Source: an uncultured Lachnospiraceae bacterium (lineage in GTDB: Bacteria > Bacillota > Clostridia > Lachnospirales > Lachnospiraceae). Taken from it: a DNA stretch of 64,000 nucleotides. The notes under the pieces were generated by a model. It did no database searches and was not told the origin of the DNA. It saw only the letters and a list, made by a program, of their open reading frames with translations. Position numbers and translations under genes: made by a program. The DNA is taken from NCBI GenBank assembly GCA_910587715.1, contig CAJUMV010000009.1, positions 30,615 to 94,614 on the forward strand. Direction: 5' to 3'. Below are positions 34,583 to 42,018 of this stretch, one piece after another. Every line of letters begins with the position of its first letter. Within the stretch, counting starts at the first letter, position 1.

Positions 34583-35902
34583 CTATTCTTCTGTCTCTAC
34601 AAAAAGCGCCCGCATCATATCCACGGCTTCCTCATAATCATATTTGGAATCCACTTCCTGCATCAAAAAATCATTCACCGCTTCGATTTTCTCGATGGCA
34701 TAGTCGATGTTTTTGTTGCTGCCGCTCTTATAAGCGCCTATATTAATCAAATCCTCCGCTTCATTGTAGGTAGCGAGCACGTTTTTCAGCTTCCCCGCAA
34801 GGAACTTGTGCTCCTTATCCACAATCTGGCTCATACATCTGGAAATACTCTGCAATACGTCAATCGCCGGATAGTGATTCTGGTGCGCCAGCTTTCTGTT
34901 TAACATGATATGTCCGTCCAGAATGCTTCTCGCGGTATCCGTAATCGGTTCGTTCATGTCGTCGCCGTCCACCAGCACCGTGTACAGCCCGGTGATCGAG
35001 CCTGTCGCCGCACAGCCCGCCCGCTCTAAAAGCCTTGGCATCTCCGAATACACGCTGGGCGGATACCCGCGCGACACCGGCGGCTCTCCGCTGGCGAGTC
35101 CTATCTCTCTTTGTGCCATGGAAAAACGGGTCAGGGAGTCCATCATCAAAAGCACATCCTTCCCCTGATCCCTGAAATACTCCGCAATCGCGCAGGCGGT
35201 CTTTGCCGCCTTGTTTCTCTCAAGGGCGGATCTGTCCGAAGTCGCTACCACCACCACGGAGCGGCGCATACCTTCTTCGCCGAGGTCGCGCTCCACGAAC
35301 TCACGCACCTCTCTGCCGCGCTCGCCAATCAGGGCGATAACATTGATATCCGCCTTGGTATTGCGCGCAAACATGCCCATCAGCGTGGACTTACCCACAC
35401 CGGAGCCCGCAAAAATACCGATACGCTGTCCCTTGCCCACCGTCATCAGTCCGTCGATCGCCTTCACGCCCAGCGGCAGCACATCCGAAATAATCTTCCG
35501 GCTCATGGCGTCCGGCGGCTGTGCTTCCACACTGTAGGGCACACCCGGCATATATTCTCCGTCGATTCTACCAAGACCGTCCAGCACCTTCCCCAGAAGG
35601 TCTTCGCTCACCGGCACCGTCAGGGGATTGCCCGTGTTCTCCACGATACAGCCAAGCCCGATGCCGTCGGTGTTGTCGCAGGGCATCAGAATGGTTTTAC
35701 GCTCCTTAAAACCCACCACCTCCGCCGTAATCGGCGGATACTCGTCGCCCACCGGATAGATAATGCACAAATCTCCCAGCTTCGCCTCCGGTCCCGCTGA
35801 CTCGATGGTAAGCCCGACCACATTCTCCACTCTGCCCTTTTTCTTAAAAAAGGTGTCGTCCATTATGCTGCTGTATTTAAAGTAATTGATTGCTGTATTC
35901 AT
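34583..35902 (-). CDS. fliI: Flagellum-specific ATPase FliI
   Basis: 439 residues, F1-beta-like. Walker A is GIFAGSGVGKSTLMGMFARN, the GERGREVREFVERDL motif follows, and Walker B is LLMMDSLTRFSMAQREIGLA. It powers early substrate delivery to the export gate with FliH and FliJ. ATG at 35902 gives a normal-length protein; the ribosome site there is weak (AGAAAGAAG). It follows fliH by 35 bases. Confidence 0.97.
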   Translation of the reverse strand: MNTAINYFKYSSIMDDTFFKKKGRVENVVGLTIESAGPEAKLGDLCIIYPVGDEYPPITAEVVGFKERKTILMPCDNTDGIGLGCIVENTGNPLTVPVSEDLLGKVLDGLGRIDGEYMPGVPYSVEAQPPDAMSRKIISDVLPLGVKAIDGLMTVGKGQRIGIFAGSGVGKSTLMGMFARNTKADINVIALIGERGREVREFVERDLGEEGMRRSVVVVATSDRSALERNKAAKTACAIAEYFRDQGKDVLLMMDSLTRFSMAQREIGLASGEPPVSRGYPPSVYSEMPRLLERAGCAATGSITGLYTVLVDGDDMNEPITDTARSILDGHIMLNRKLAHQNHYPAIDVLQSISRCMSQIVDKEHKFLAGKLKNVLATYNEAEDLINIGAYKSGSNKNIDYAIEKIEAVNDFLMQEVDSKYDYEEAVDMMRALFVETEE

Positions 35903-35937
35903 CCGACACTTCTTTCTGCCGCAGTTTTTACTTCCAT

Positions 35938-36840
35938 TCAGACCTTCTCATAGGATAACACTCGTAATTTTTTCGTAAGCTCCTCAAGCTGCGTCCCTAC
36001 GCCGCAGTCAAAAATGCCGCCGTCCGTCTCGATCAGGCAGTCTCCCTTACCGAGCGCAATGTCCTCGATAATCTCGATCATTCCTCTGCCCGCCACAGCG
36101 CCTTCCACAAGACTCTGCTTCTGCATATTGACGTGGGGGTAATCATCCGCCGACACATGCACGATAAAAGTTCTGCTGCTCTCCACCTTTCGCAGCGTGG
36201 AATCGATCAAGTGCACCAGAATATCCCTGTTATCCATCAGATCCACGCCAAAGATATGGCTGTAGATATCCGTAATCGTTTCGATAAAGCGGGGTTCCAA
36301 CTCTTCTAACATTTCGTCGAACTCCGCCTCGAGCTGCATCTTTCTATCTGCCAGCTCCTGCTTCATGCCGTCCACTTCGGACATACCTCTGGCATAGCCT
36401 TCGTCGTAGCCCTGTCTCGTACCTTCCTCAACGGCATTGACACGCGCTATCTCGGCGTCGCGTTTCGCCTGCGCCTCTATCTCGAGCGCCTGCGCTCTCG
36501 CTTCGGCAACGATGCGTTCCGCTTCCGCTTCGGCTTCCGCCTTCAACTCCTCAAAGTCCACGCCCACCGCATCGCCGGCTTTGATCACATTGCCGCTTCC
36601 TTCCCCGTCCGTAAAGAGGGCGTCCAGCTCCTCGCCTTCAATCCCACTCACGAACTCCGGCTCCCCTTCGCTGCCCTCCTCGTCAAAATCAGTCAGCGCG
36701 GCCGCGTTCGCCTTTCGGAGATTCTCCCACTCCTCAATGCGTTCCGCCACGATACTGTTACTGTCAATCACACATTTCTCTTCGCCGTCCACTCTGACCC
36801 AGCCGGCTTTGTATAAGCTTCTTGGCTTCATCTTAGACAA
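35938..36840 (-). CDS. fliH: Flagellar export regulator FliH
   Basis: 300 residues. An acidic Glu/Gly region (about 45-100) is followed by a long helical stalk rich in Ala/Glu (about 100-170) and the conserved C-terminal domain with FIETITDIYSHIFGVDLMDN and IALGKGDCLIETDGGIFDCG. FliH binds FliI and docks it to the C-ring. I chose TTG at 36840, exactly 8 bases after GGAGGTGA and overlapping the fliG stop; ATG at 36831 is the alternative. A longer reading to 36885 runs inside fliG. Confidence 0.88.
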   Translation of the reverse strand: MSKMKPRSLYKAGWVRVDGEEKCVIDSNSIVAERIEEWENLRKANAAALTDFDEEGSEGEPEFVSGIEGEELDALFTDGEGSGNVIKAGDAVGVDFEELKAEAEAEAERIVAEARAQALEIEAQAKRDAEIARVNAVEEGTRQGYDEGYARGMSEVDGMKQELADRKMQLEAEFDEMLEELEPRFIETITDIYSHIFGVDLMDNRDILVHLIDSTLRKVESSRTFIVHVSADDYPHVNMQKQSLVEGAVAGRGMIEIIEDIALGKGDCLIETDGGIFDCGVGTQLEELTKKLRVLSYEKV

Positions 36841-37849
36841 TGATCTCGTCACCTCCGCCTCTGGAGATAACAATTTCCGCAGCATCCTCTAGTTTCCGGA
36901 TGATGTTTACAATCTTCTGCTGCGCTTCCTCCACGTCTTTCATACGGACGGGACCCATGAACTCCATATCCTCCTTGATCATGACCGCAAGACGTTTAGA
37001 GAGGTTGTTAAAGATGGCATTCTGCACTTCCTCGTTGGAGCCCTTAAGCGCAATCGCCAAATCGGAGTTATCCACATCACGCAGCACACGCTGAATCGCA
37101 CGGTCGTCCAAAAGCAGAATATCCTCGAACACGAACATCTTCTTTCTGATTTCGTCCGCAAGCTCCGGCTCCTCGATCTCCAACGTCTCCATGATATGCT
37201 TCTCCGTACCACGGTCCACCGTATTCAAAATCTCCACGACAGCGTCCACACCGCCGATGATTGTATAATCCTGATTCACCAGAGATGACAGTTTGGATTC
37301 CAAAACTTTCTCCACCTCCTTGATGACGTCCGGACTCGTCCGGTCCATCACTGCGATACGTTTGGTCACGTCCGCCTGTCTGTCCGGCGGGAGCGCCGAA
37401 ACGATAATCGCCGCCTGTCCGGGCGCCAGATAGGACAAGATAAGCGCGATAGTCTGCGGATGTTCGTCCTGAATAAAGTTTAAGAGCTGCGCCGCGTCCG
37501 CCTTTCTCACAAACTCGAACGGTTTCACCTGCAGGGATGCCGTCAGCTTTCCGATCACGTCCATCGCTTTCTCGGCGCCGAAAGACTTCTCTAACAGCTC
37601 CTTTGCGTAGTTGATACCGCCCTCCGCGATATACTGCTGTGCCAGACATACCTGATAGAACTCGTTCACCACGCTCTCTTTGACCTGCGGCGTGATGCTC
37701 CTTGTATTCGCAATCTCCAGTGTCAGTTCCTCCACCTCGTCTTCTTTGAGGTGCTTAAAAATTGCCGCCGACTTTTCCGGTCCGAGCGCAATCATTAAGA
37801 TGGCTGCCTTCTGGAGCCCGTTAATCTGCTCTTCCGCCTTCGCTGCCAT
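36833..37849 (-). CDS. fliG: Flagellar motor switch protein FliG
   Basis: 338 residues, three-domain FliG. N-terminal INGLQKAAILMIALGPEKSA binds FliF. The middle domain has the EHPQTIALILSYL motif. The C-terminal torque domain has FVFEDILLLDDRAIQRVLRD with the charged residues that contact MotA. ATG at 37849 with GGGGGTAGGATAA upstream, 5 bases after fliF. Confidence 0.97.
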   Translation of the reverse strand: MAAKAEEQINGLQKAAILMIALGPEKSAAIFKHLKEDEVEELTLEIANTRSITPQVKESVVNEFYQVCLAQQYIAEGGINYAKELLEKSFGAEKAMDVIGKLTASLQVKPFEFVRKADAAQLLNFIQDEHPQTIALILSYLAPGQAAIIVSALPPDRQADVTKRIAVMDRTSPDVIKEVEKVLESKLSSLVNQDYTIIGGVDAVVEILNTVDRGTEKHIMETLEIEEPELADEIRKKMFVFEDILLLDDRAIQRVLRDVDNSDLAIALKGSNEEVQNAIFNNLSKRLAVMIKEDMEFMGPVRMKDVEEAQQKIVNIIRKLEDAAEIVISRGGGDEIIV

Positions 37850-37854
37850 TTATC

Positions 37855-39459
37855 CTACCCCCAGTCTTCGTTTAACCAGTTGCGCAACAGGTTCGCCGCC
37901 GCTTCCGGATTCTCTTCCACAAATTTGCCGACGAGCCGCTTCTCCTCAGACTCGTTCTCGGAGGAAATTTCTTCCAGAGCCACATCGGACTGCAGCAGCG
38001 TCTCCACGGTAAGCTCTTCCTCTTCCTCCTCGTGCTTCTCGCTCTTCATACTGCGGAGTACCACAAAGGCAAGAAGAGCCAGAATCACGATAATCAGGAG
38101 AATCTGCAGAATATCCGTCGCCGTGATCCGAGAGCCTTCCGCGTCAAAGAAAAGGTTCTCGCTGTACGCCACCAGCGTGATATTATCCACCGGAATGCCC
38201 GTCGCATTCGAAGCCGCGTTTAAAAATGTCTCATCCAGCTCTATCCGTGTGCGCTCGCTGTTCGCCAGCTTATATTCTTCCCAGCTCACGCCGTCCAAAA
38301 GCCCCTGCGCATCCACGTCCTCCTCACGAACCACATTGTATCTAATCAGGGATGCCGCCAGAGACGAGGCCGCGTAATTAATCACCCCGGAAGGCGTCTC
38401 AATGGTAACGATTTTCTCGTTGGGCAGATAGTCTCTGCTCTGCTCGCTCCTCGAGGAGCGGGAATTGTTATTATCCTCCAGCACATAGGTCGTCGTGTCG
38501 TCGTTGGAGTCCGTGCCGGGCACGCCGCCTACACCGCTTACATTCTCCTCATCGTAAAGATCCTCGTGGCTCAACACGCCCTGCGTCTGTCCGTCCGCCG
38601 GGGTGTATGTATGCTCCGTGCTTTTCTGATTGGAGAAATCCAGCACCAGATTGGGAGATACCTCCACGTTATCAAACTCATTCGTGCCGAGCATCACTCT
38701 GCGCACGCTGTTGATCATATTTTTCTCCGCTTCGGTTTTCACGGAAAGGTGGGCGTTCGCAAGCCCCGAAGGAGAATAGTTTTCATCCCCGGTAAACAGC
38801 ATATTGCCCGCCGAATCAAGAATCACGATATTATCCGTGGTTTCGTTGCCGAGCGCCGTCGCCACCGCGCGCGCCAAATAGGCCGCGCTCTCCTGAGAGA
38901 ACTCGTCCTTTAATTCCAAAAGCACCCACGCGGAAGATTCCTGTTCCTGCGCGATCAGCGTCCCGTCATCCTCCGGAATGTTCAGCTTCACCTTGGCACG
39001 CTGAATCGCCGAAAACATGGACAGGAAATCATTTTCCAACTGCTTTTCCAGATATACCACATACTTTTTCTGCTTGTCGGACTCCGTAGTGGAAAAACTG
39101 CCGTCCGTCACGTTCTCAATGCCCCAGCTCGCCGCCTGAATATTGTTGGCGCCAAGAAGCAGGTTCGCCCGCCCAAGCTCTTCTTCCAGAATCGTAATGT
39201 TCAAGCCGTCGTCCGTAATCTGGTAATGATACCCCTCTCCGTCGAGAAGAGCCGTCACCTCCGAAGCTTCCTTCGTGGTCTCGCACTCCCGAAGCGGTAC
39301 ATACTCAGGCCTGTTAAGGCTGTATACGATGAAAACAAGCGCAATGATGAGCGCCGCAACCACGCCGACGATCAGAGTCTTCTGTCTCGACGTGAAACGG
39401 TTCCACCATTCCATTATTTTATTTCCCAGTTCCTTTAGTTTTTCAATTATCTTTTCCAC
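37855..39459 (-). CDS. fliF: Flagellar MS-ring protein FliF
   Basis: 534 residues. TM1 at about 29-48 (TLIVGVVAALIIALVFIVYS), the ring-building motifs with ALNISVLEE-like and LGANNIQAASWGIENV segments, a variable Asn/Ser/Asp-rich loop (about 280-330), and TM2 near 455-475 (LLIIVILALLAFVVL). The C-terminal LLRNWLNEDWG binds FliG. The start is GTG at 39459 with AAGGAGA upstream. Confidence 0.97.
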   Translation of the reverse strand: MEKIIEKLKELGNKIMEWWNRFTSRQKTLIVGVVAALIIALVFIVYSLNRPEYVPLRECETTKEASEVTALLDGEGYHYQITDDGLNITILEEELGRANLLLGANNIQAASWGIENVTDGSFSTTESDKQKKYVVYLEKQLENDFLSMFSAIQRAKVKLNIPEDDGTLIAQEQESSAWVLLELKDEFSQESAAYLARAVATALGNETTDNIVILDSAGNMLFTGDENYSPSGLANAHLSVKTEAEKNMINSVRRVMLGTNEFDNVEVSPNLVLDFSNQKSTEHTYTPADGQTQGVLSHEDLYDEENVSGVGGVPGTDSNDDTTTYVLEDNNNSRSSRSEQSRDYLPNEKIVTIETPSGVINYAASSLAASLIRYNVVREEDVDAQGLLDGVSWEEYKLANSERTRIELDETFLNAASNATGIPVDNITLVAYSENLFFDAEGSRITATDILQILLIIVILALLAFVVLRSMKSEKHEEEEEELTVETLLQSDVALEEISSENESEEKRLVGKFVEENPEAAANLLRNWLNEDWG

Positions 39460-39505
39460 GGCAACTCGCTCTCCTTCGGCATTCCCTCTTACATGCTAAA
39501 CGGAA

Positions 39506-39832
39506 CTAAACCTGCATCTGGATTAGTTCTTTGTAAGCCTCCAGAAGTTTGTCCCTGATCGCCACCGTGTACTGTAATGTCGTAGATGCTTTCTGCAGGG
39601 CAATGGAAAGGTCATGGGCGTTCTCCGTCTCGCCCAGCGCCCATTTAATCTTCTCGTCTTCCGCGTTCGAAAGATAATTGTTCGTGGTATTCAGATTGTC
39701 TATCGCGGTATGTAACATCGCATCGAAGCCGTTTTCCTGATAGTCCTCGATGCGGGTCGTGGGTGCTGCCTTCGCCGCATCCCGTATCTCTCCCGCCGAG
39801 ATGTTATATAATTCTGTGATATCCAAAGCCAT
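39506..39832 (-). CDS. fliE: Flagellar hook-basal body protein FliE
   Basis: 108 residues. The C-terminal half has SIALQKASTTLQYTVAIRDK and LLEAYKELIQMQV, the FliE signature. It joins the MS ring to the rod and opens the export path. ATG at 39832 with GGAGGAAACGGAAA upstream. The 80-base gap from flgC holds a perfect GTGTTAT-T-ATAACAC dyad (39874-39888). Confidence 0.94.
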   Translation of the reverse strand: MALDITELYNISAGEIRDAAKAAPTTRIEDYQENGFDAMLHTAIDNLNTTNNYLSNAEDEKIKWALGETENAHDLSIALQKASTTLQYTVAIRDKLLEAYKELIQMQV

Positions 39833-39912
39833 TTTCCGTTTCCTCCAACATTCCCCGTCTTATTTCCAATCATGTGTTATTATAACACGCGTCATTTATC
39901 TATTGTGTCGTC

Positions 39913-40362
39913 TTATCGGCCATTCAGCATGTTCAGTCCCGTAGTCGCAATATTCTTCGTTGCCGAAAAAGCGGTACTGTTCGCCTGATAAGCGCGGGAC
40001 GCGTCAATCAGGTTCGTAAACTCCGTGATGATATTTACATTCGGATACATCACATAGCCATTCTCGTCCGCATCCGGATGGGAGGGATCGTAAACCATAT
40101 TCCCTTCCGTCACGTTATCCTCGTAAATGCCGGTCACCTTCACGCCGTTGCCGGAAAAGCGCTCATTCTCCTTCATCAGAATCTGATGGAAATGCGTGGG
40201 AGAGTTTTTCTCCTCAAACACCACGATCTTCCTGCGGTAAGGCGTACCGTCCTCCGTCCTTGTCGTATTGGCGTTCGCCACGTTCTGGGAAATCGTATCC
40301 ATACGGAAGCGCTCCGCGGTCATGCCTGAGGCATTGATATCAAAAGCGGTAAACATTGACAT
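39913..40362 (-). CDS. flgC: Flagellar rod protein FlgC
   Basis: 149 residues. The N-terminal ASGMTAERFRMDTISQNVAN and C-terminal LIDASRAYQANSTAFSATKN are FlgC hallmarks. It is a proximal rod subunit. I chose ATG at 40362 (MSMFTAFDIN) with GAAGGAGGAATCACC upstream; a longer reading to 40419 begins inside the structured spacer element and has no ribosome site. Confidence 0.95.
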   Translation of the reverse strand: MSMFTAFDINASGMTAERFRMDTISQNVANANTTRTEDGTPYRRKIVVFEEKNSPTHFHQILMKENERFSGNGVKVTGIYEDNVTEGNMVYDPSHPDADENGYVMYPNVNIITEFTNLIDASRAYQANSTAFSATKNIATTGLNMLNGR

Positions 40363-40397
40363 GGTGATTCCTCCTTCTTCTATATCCACTATATACA

Positions 40398-40491
40398 GAG
40401 AATGCTGCTTTTTAAGCATTCTCTCGAGTGAGACTTAGAACTTCTTAACGAAGCAGCCTTTGCTGCTGAGTTTTAGAAGTTCTTCTCACTC
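40398..40491 (-). ncRNA. Structured double-hairpin spacer element, copy B
   Basis: The outer stem GAGTGAGA/TCTCACTC (40484-40491 with 40426-40433) overlaps the flgB stop codon. A middle stem AGAACTTCT/AGAAGTTCT (40475-40483 with 40437-40445) and an inner AGCAGC/GCTGCT hairpin follow. A second hairpin GAGAATGCT/AGCATTCTC (40415-40423 with 40398-40406) ends 36 bases before flgC. Against copy A, the outer arms are identical while the middle arm and second hairpin differ by paired changes. Confidence 0.6.
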
Positions 40492-40888
40492 ACTTCATAA
40501 CTGCCTGTAAGTTCTTAAATTCCTCATTCACACTCATGGAAAGTCCCTGGTACACAACCTGATTTTTCGCCAGATAAACACCCTCGGTATCCGGATCCAC
40601 ATTATTGCCGTCTATACGGTAGGAAAAGCCAGTATAGTCCTTATAGGCAATCGGATTCAGGCGGTTCAGCTTCACATCCGCCACCTTCGCGTCCATGGAT
40701 TTGTACCGGGAGTGGCGCAGCGCCTTGGCGAGCTGCGTCTCGAAATCCACATCCTGCCTTTTATAATTCGGTGTGTCCACGTTTGAAAGGTTATTGGAAA
40801 TCGCCTCGTTTCTAAGCCATGACGCATCCATCGCCTTGTCCAGCACATTCACATAATCAAACACATTCGTATCATTCAGTGAGCTCAT
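40490..40888 (-). CDS. flgB: Flagellar rod protein FlgB
   Basis: 132 residues, first gene of the fla/che block. The N-terminal LDKAMDASWLRNEAISNNLS with NVDTPNYKRQDVDFE and C-terminal LSMVNEEFKNL-type end fit FlgB, a proximal rod subunit. I chose ATG at 40888, 7 bases after AAGGAG; GTG at 40894 is too close to that site. A good promoter lies 38 bases upstream. Confidence 0.95.
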   Translation of the reverse strand: MSSLNDTNVFDYVNVLDKAMDASWLRNEAISNNLSNVDTPNYKRQDVDFETQLAKALRHSRYKSMDAKVADVKLNRLNPIAYKDYTGFSYRIDGNNVDPDTEGVYLAKNQVVYQGLSMSVNEEFKNLQAVMK

Positions 40889-40925
40889 AATCACACTCCT
40901 TCCACGTTAATACAATCCATATTCC

Positions 40926-40953
40926 ATTATAAATAAATTATAAAAAATTACAA
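40926..40953 (-). promoter_or_regulatory. Sigma-A promoter of the fla/che cluster
   Basis: Minus strand -35 TTGTAA (40948-40953), 16-base A/T spacer, -10 TATAAT (40926-40931). It lies between the codY terminator and flgB. Confidence 0.75.
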
Positions 40954-41000
40954 GGTTTTTCGATTACTTTTCACAAATTAGTGTCCCTGCAAAACGGCAA

Positions 41001-41046
41001 AAAAGAATCTGCAGCGCGTAAAATCGGCGCTTTTCGCAGATCCTTC
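41001..41046 (-). terminator. Intrinsic terminator after codY
   Basis: Minus strand stem with ATCTGC/GCAGAT and GCGC/GCGC arms followed by TTCTTTTTTGCC, located about 30 bases after the codY stop. Confidence 0.8.
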
Positions 41047-41074
41047 TGCCAGTTATTTCTAAACTCCCGACTGT

Positions 41075-41860
41075 TTAAAACCTTCCCTGCTCTTTTAACT
41101 TTTCCACTTCGCCGAATACCACGTCATTGAGTACCTTGATGTAAGTGCCCTTCATCCCCGAGGAGCGGGATTCGATCACGCCCGCGCTCTCAAATTTCCG
41201 GAGGGCGTTTACAATCACCGAGCGGGTGATTCCCACTTTATCCGCGATTTTGCTCGCCACCAGAATGCCTTCCATGCCGCCCAGCTCGTCGAAAATGTGG
41301 GTGATTGCCTCCATCTCCGAAAAGGAAAGGGTGGAAATCGCCGATTTCACAACCGCCACCTTGCGGTTTTCTTCCGCGTTCTCCTCGCTGACGGCGCGCA
41401 GCATCTCCAGCCCCACCACCGTAGTGCCGTACTCACACAGAATAATGTCGTCGATATCGTACTGCTCGTCACATTTATAAAGGAAGAGAGTCCCCAGCCG
41501 CTCGCCCGATATCTCAATTGGCGCAATCACCGCCTGAAACCGCCGTATGCTGGGACTTTCAAACCCGAGTGTCTCTAAATTGACATTCTCCTTGGTGGAG
41601 AGCACCCCCAGAAGCCTTTCATTTAACATAGGGTCAATGAAACCGCCTACATGATCCACGATCAGCTCCGTGATGGACTCTACCGCCGGCGTATCCCCGA
41701 GACCTAAGACCTTGCCCTTCCTGCTCACGACCAGCACATTGGAGACCAGAATTTCCTTCAGCACATCGCAGATGTCGTTAAACACCACCTTGCCCGAATT
41801 GTTATTGTGTAACAGTTTCCCGATCTTTCTGGTCTTATCTAATAATTGCACGCTGCTCAT
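41075..41860 (-). CDS. codY: Global nutritional repressor CodY
   Basis: 261 residues, full length. The GAF domain (about 1-155) senses branched-chain amino acids and begins MSSVQLLDKTRKIGKLLHNN. The winged HTH (about 200-240) has ASKIADKVGITRSVIVNALR and GMKGTYIKVLN. CodY binds GTP and branched-chain amino acids and represses stationary-phase, motility and transport genes. ATG at 41860. It lies directly upstream of flgB, as in many Clostridia. Its promoter contains a CodY-box-like sequence. Confidence 0.97.
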   Translation of the reverse strand: MSSVQLLDKTRKIGKLLHNNNSGKVVFNDICDVLKEILVSNVLVVSRKGKVLGLGDTPAVESITELIVDHVGGFIDPMLNERLLGVLSTKENVNLETLGFESPSIRRFQAVIAPIEISGERLGTLFLYKCDEQYDIDDIILCEYGTTVVGLEMLRAVSEENAEENRKVAVVKSAISTLSFSEMEAITHIFDELGGMEGILVASKIADKVGITRSVIVNALRKFESAGVIESRSSGMKGTYIKVLNDVVFGEVEKLKEQGRF

Positions 41861-41939
41861 GTATCTACCTCTTGCTCTCTGTGTCCCATCTGCCTGTCGG
41901 TTCCGGCAGTAAACACTTTGACCTATACTGAATAGTCAC

Positions 41940-41968
41940 ATTTTATCACATTATTCAGACAATTTCAA
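41940..41968 (-). promoter_or_regulatory. codY promoter with overlapping CodY-box-like operator
   Basis: Minus strand -35 TTGAAA (41963-41968), 17-base spacer, -10 TAAAAT (41940-41945). The spacer and part of the -35 hold AATTGTCTGAATAAT (41950-41964), which matches the CodY consensus AATTTTCWGAAAATT at 12 of 15 positions. Negative autoregulation is inferred. Confidence 0.7.
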
Positions 41969-42018
41969 CGTATGCCGTGCAATTAATCCGTAATTCCTGT
42001 CTTTTCCAATGAATATTC

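Noticed and set aside
36841..36885. FliH start at ATG 36885
   Set aside because: It would lie 50 bases inside fliG with no ribosome site; TTG 36840 is placed ideally after GGAGGTGA.
40363..40419. N-terminal extension of FlgC (MLKKQHSLYIVDIEEGG)
   Set aside because: It is translated from the structured spacer and ribosome site; MSMFTAFDIN matches the family start.
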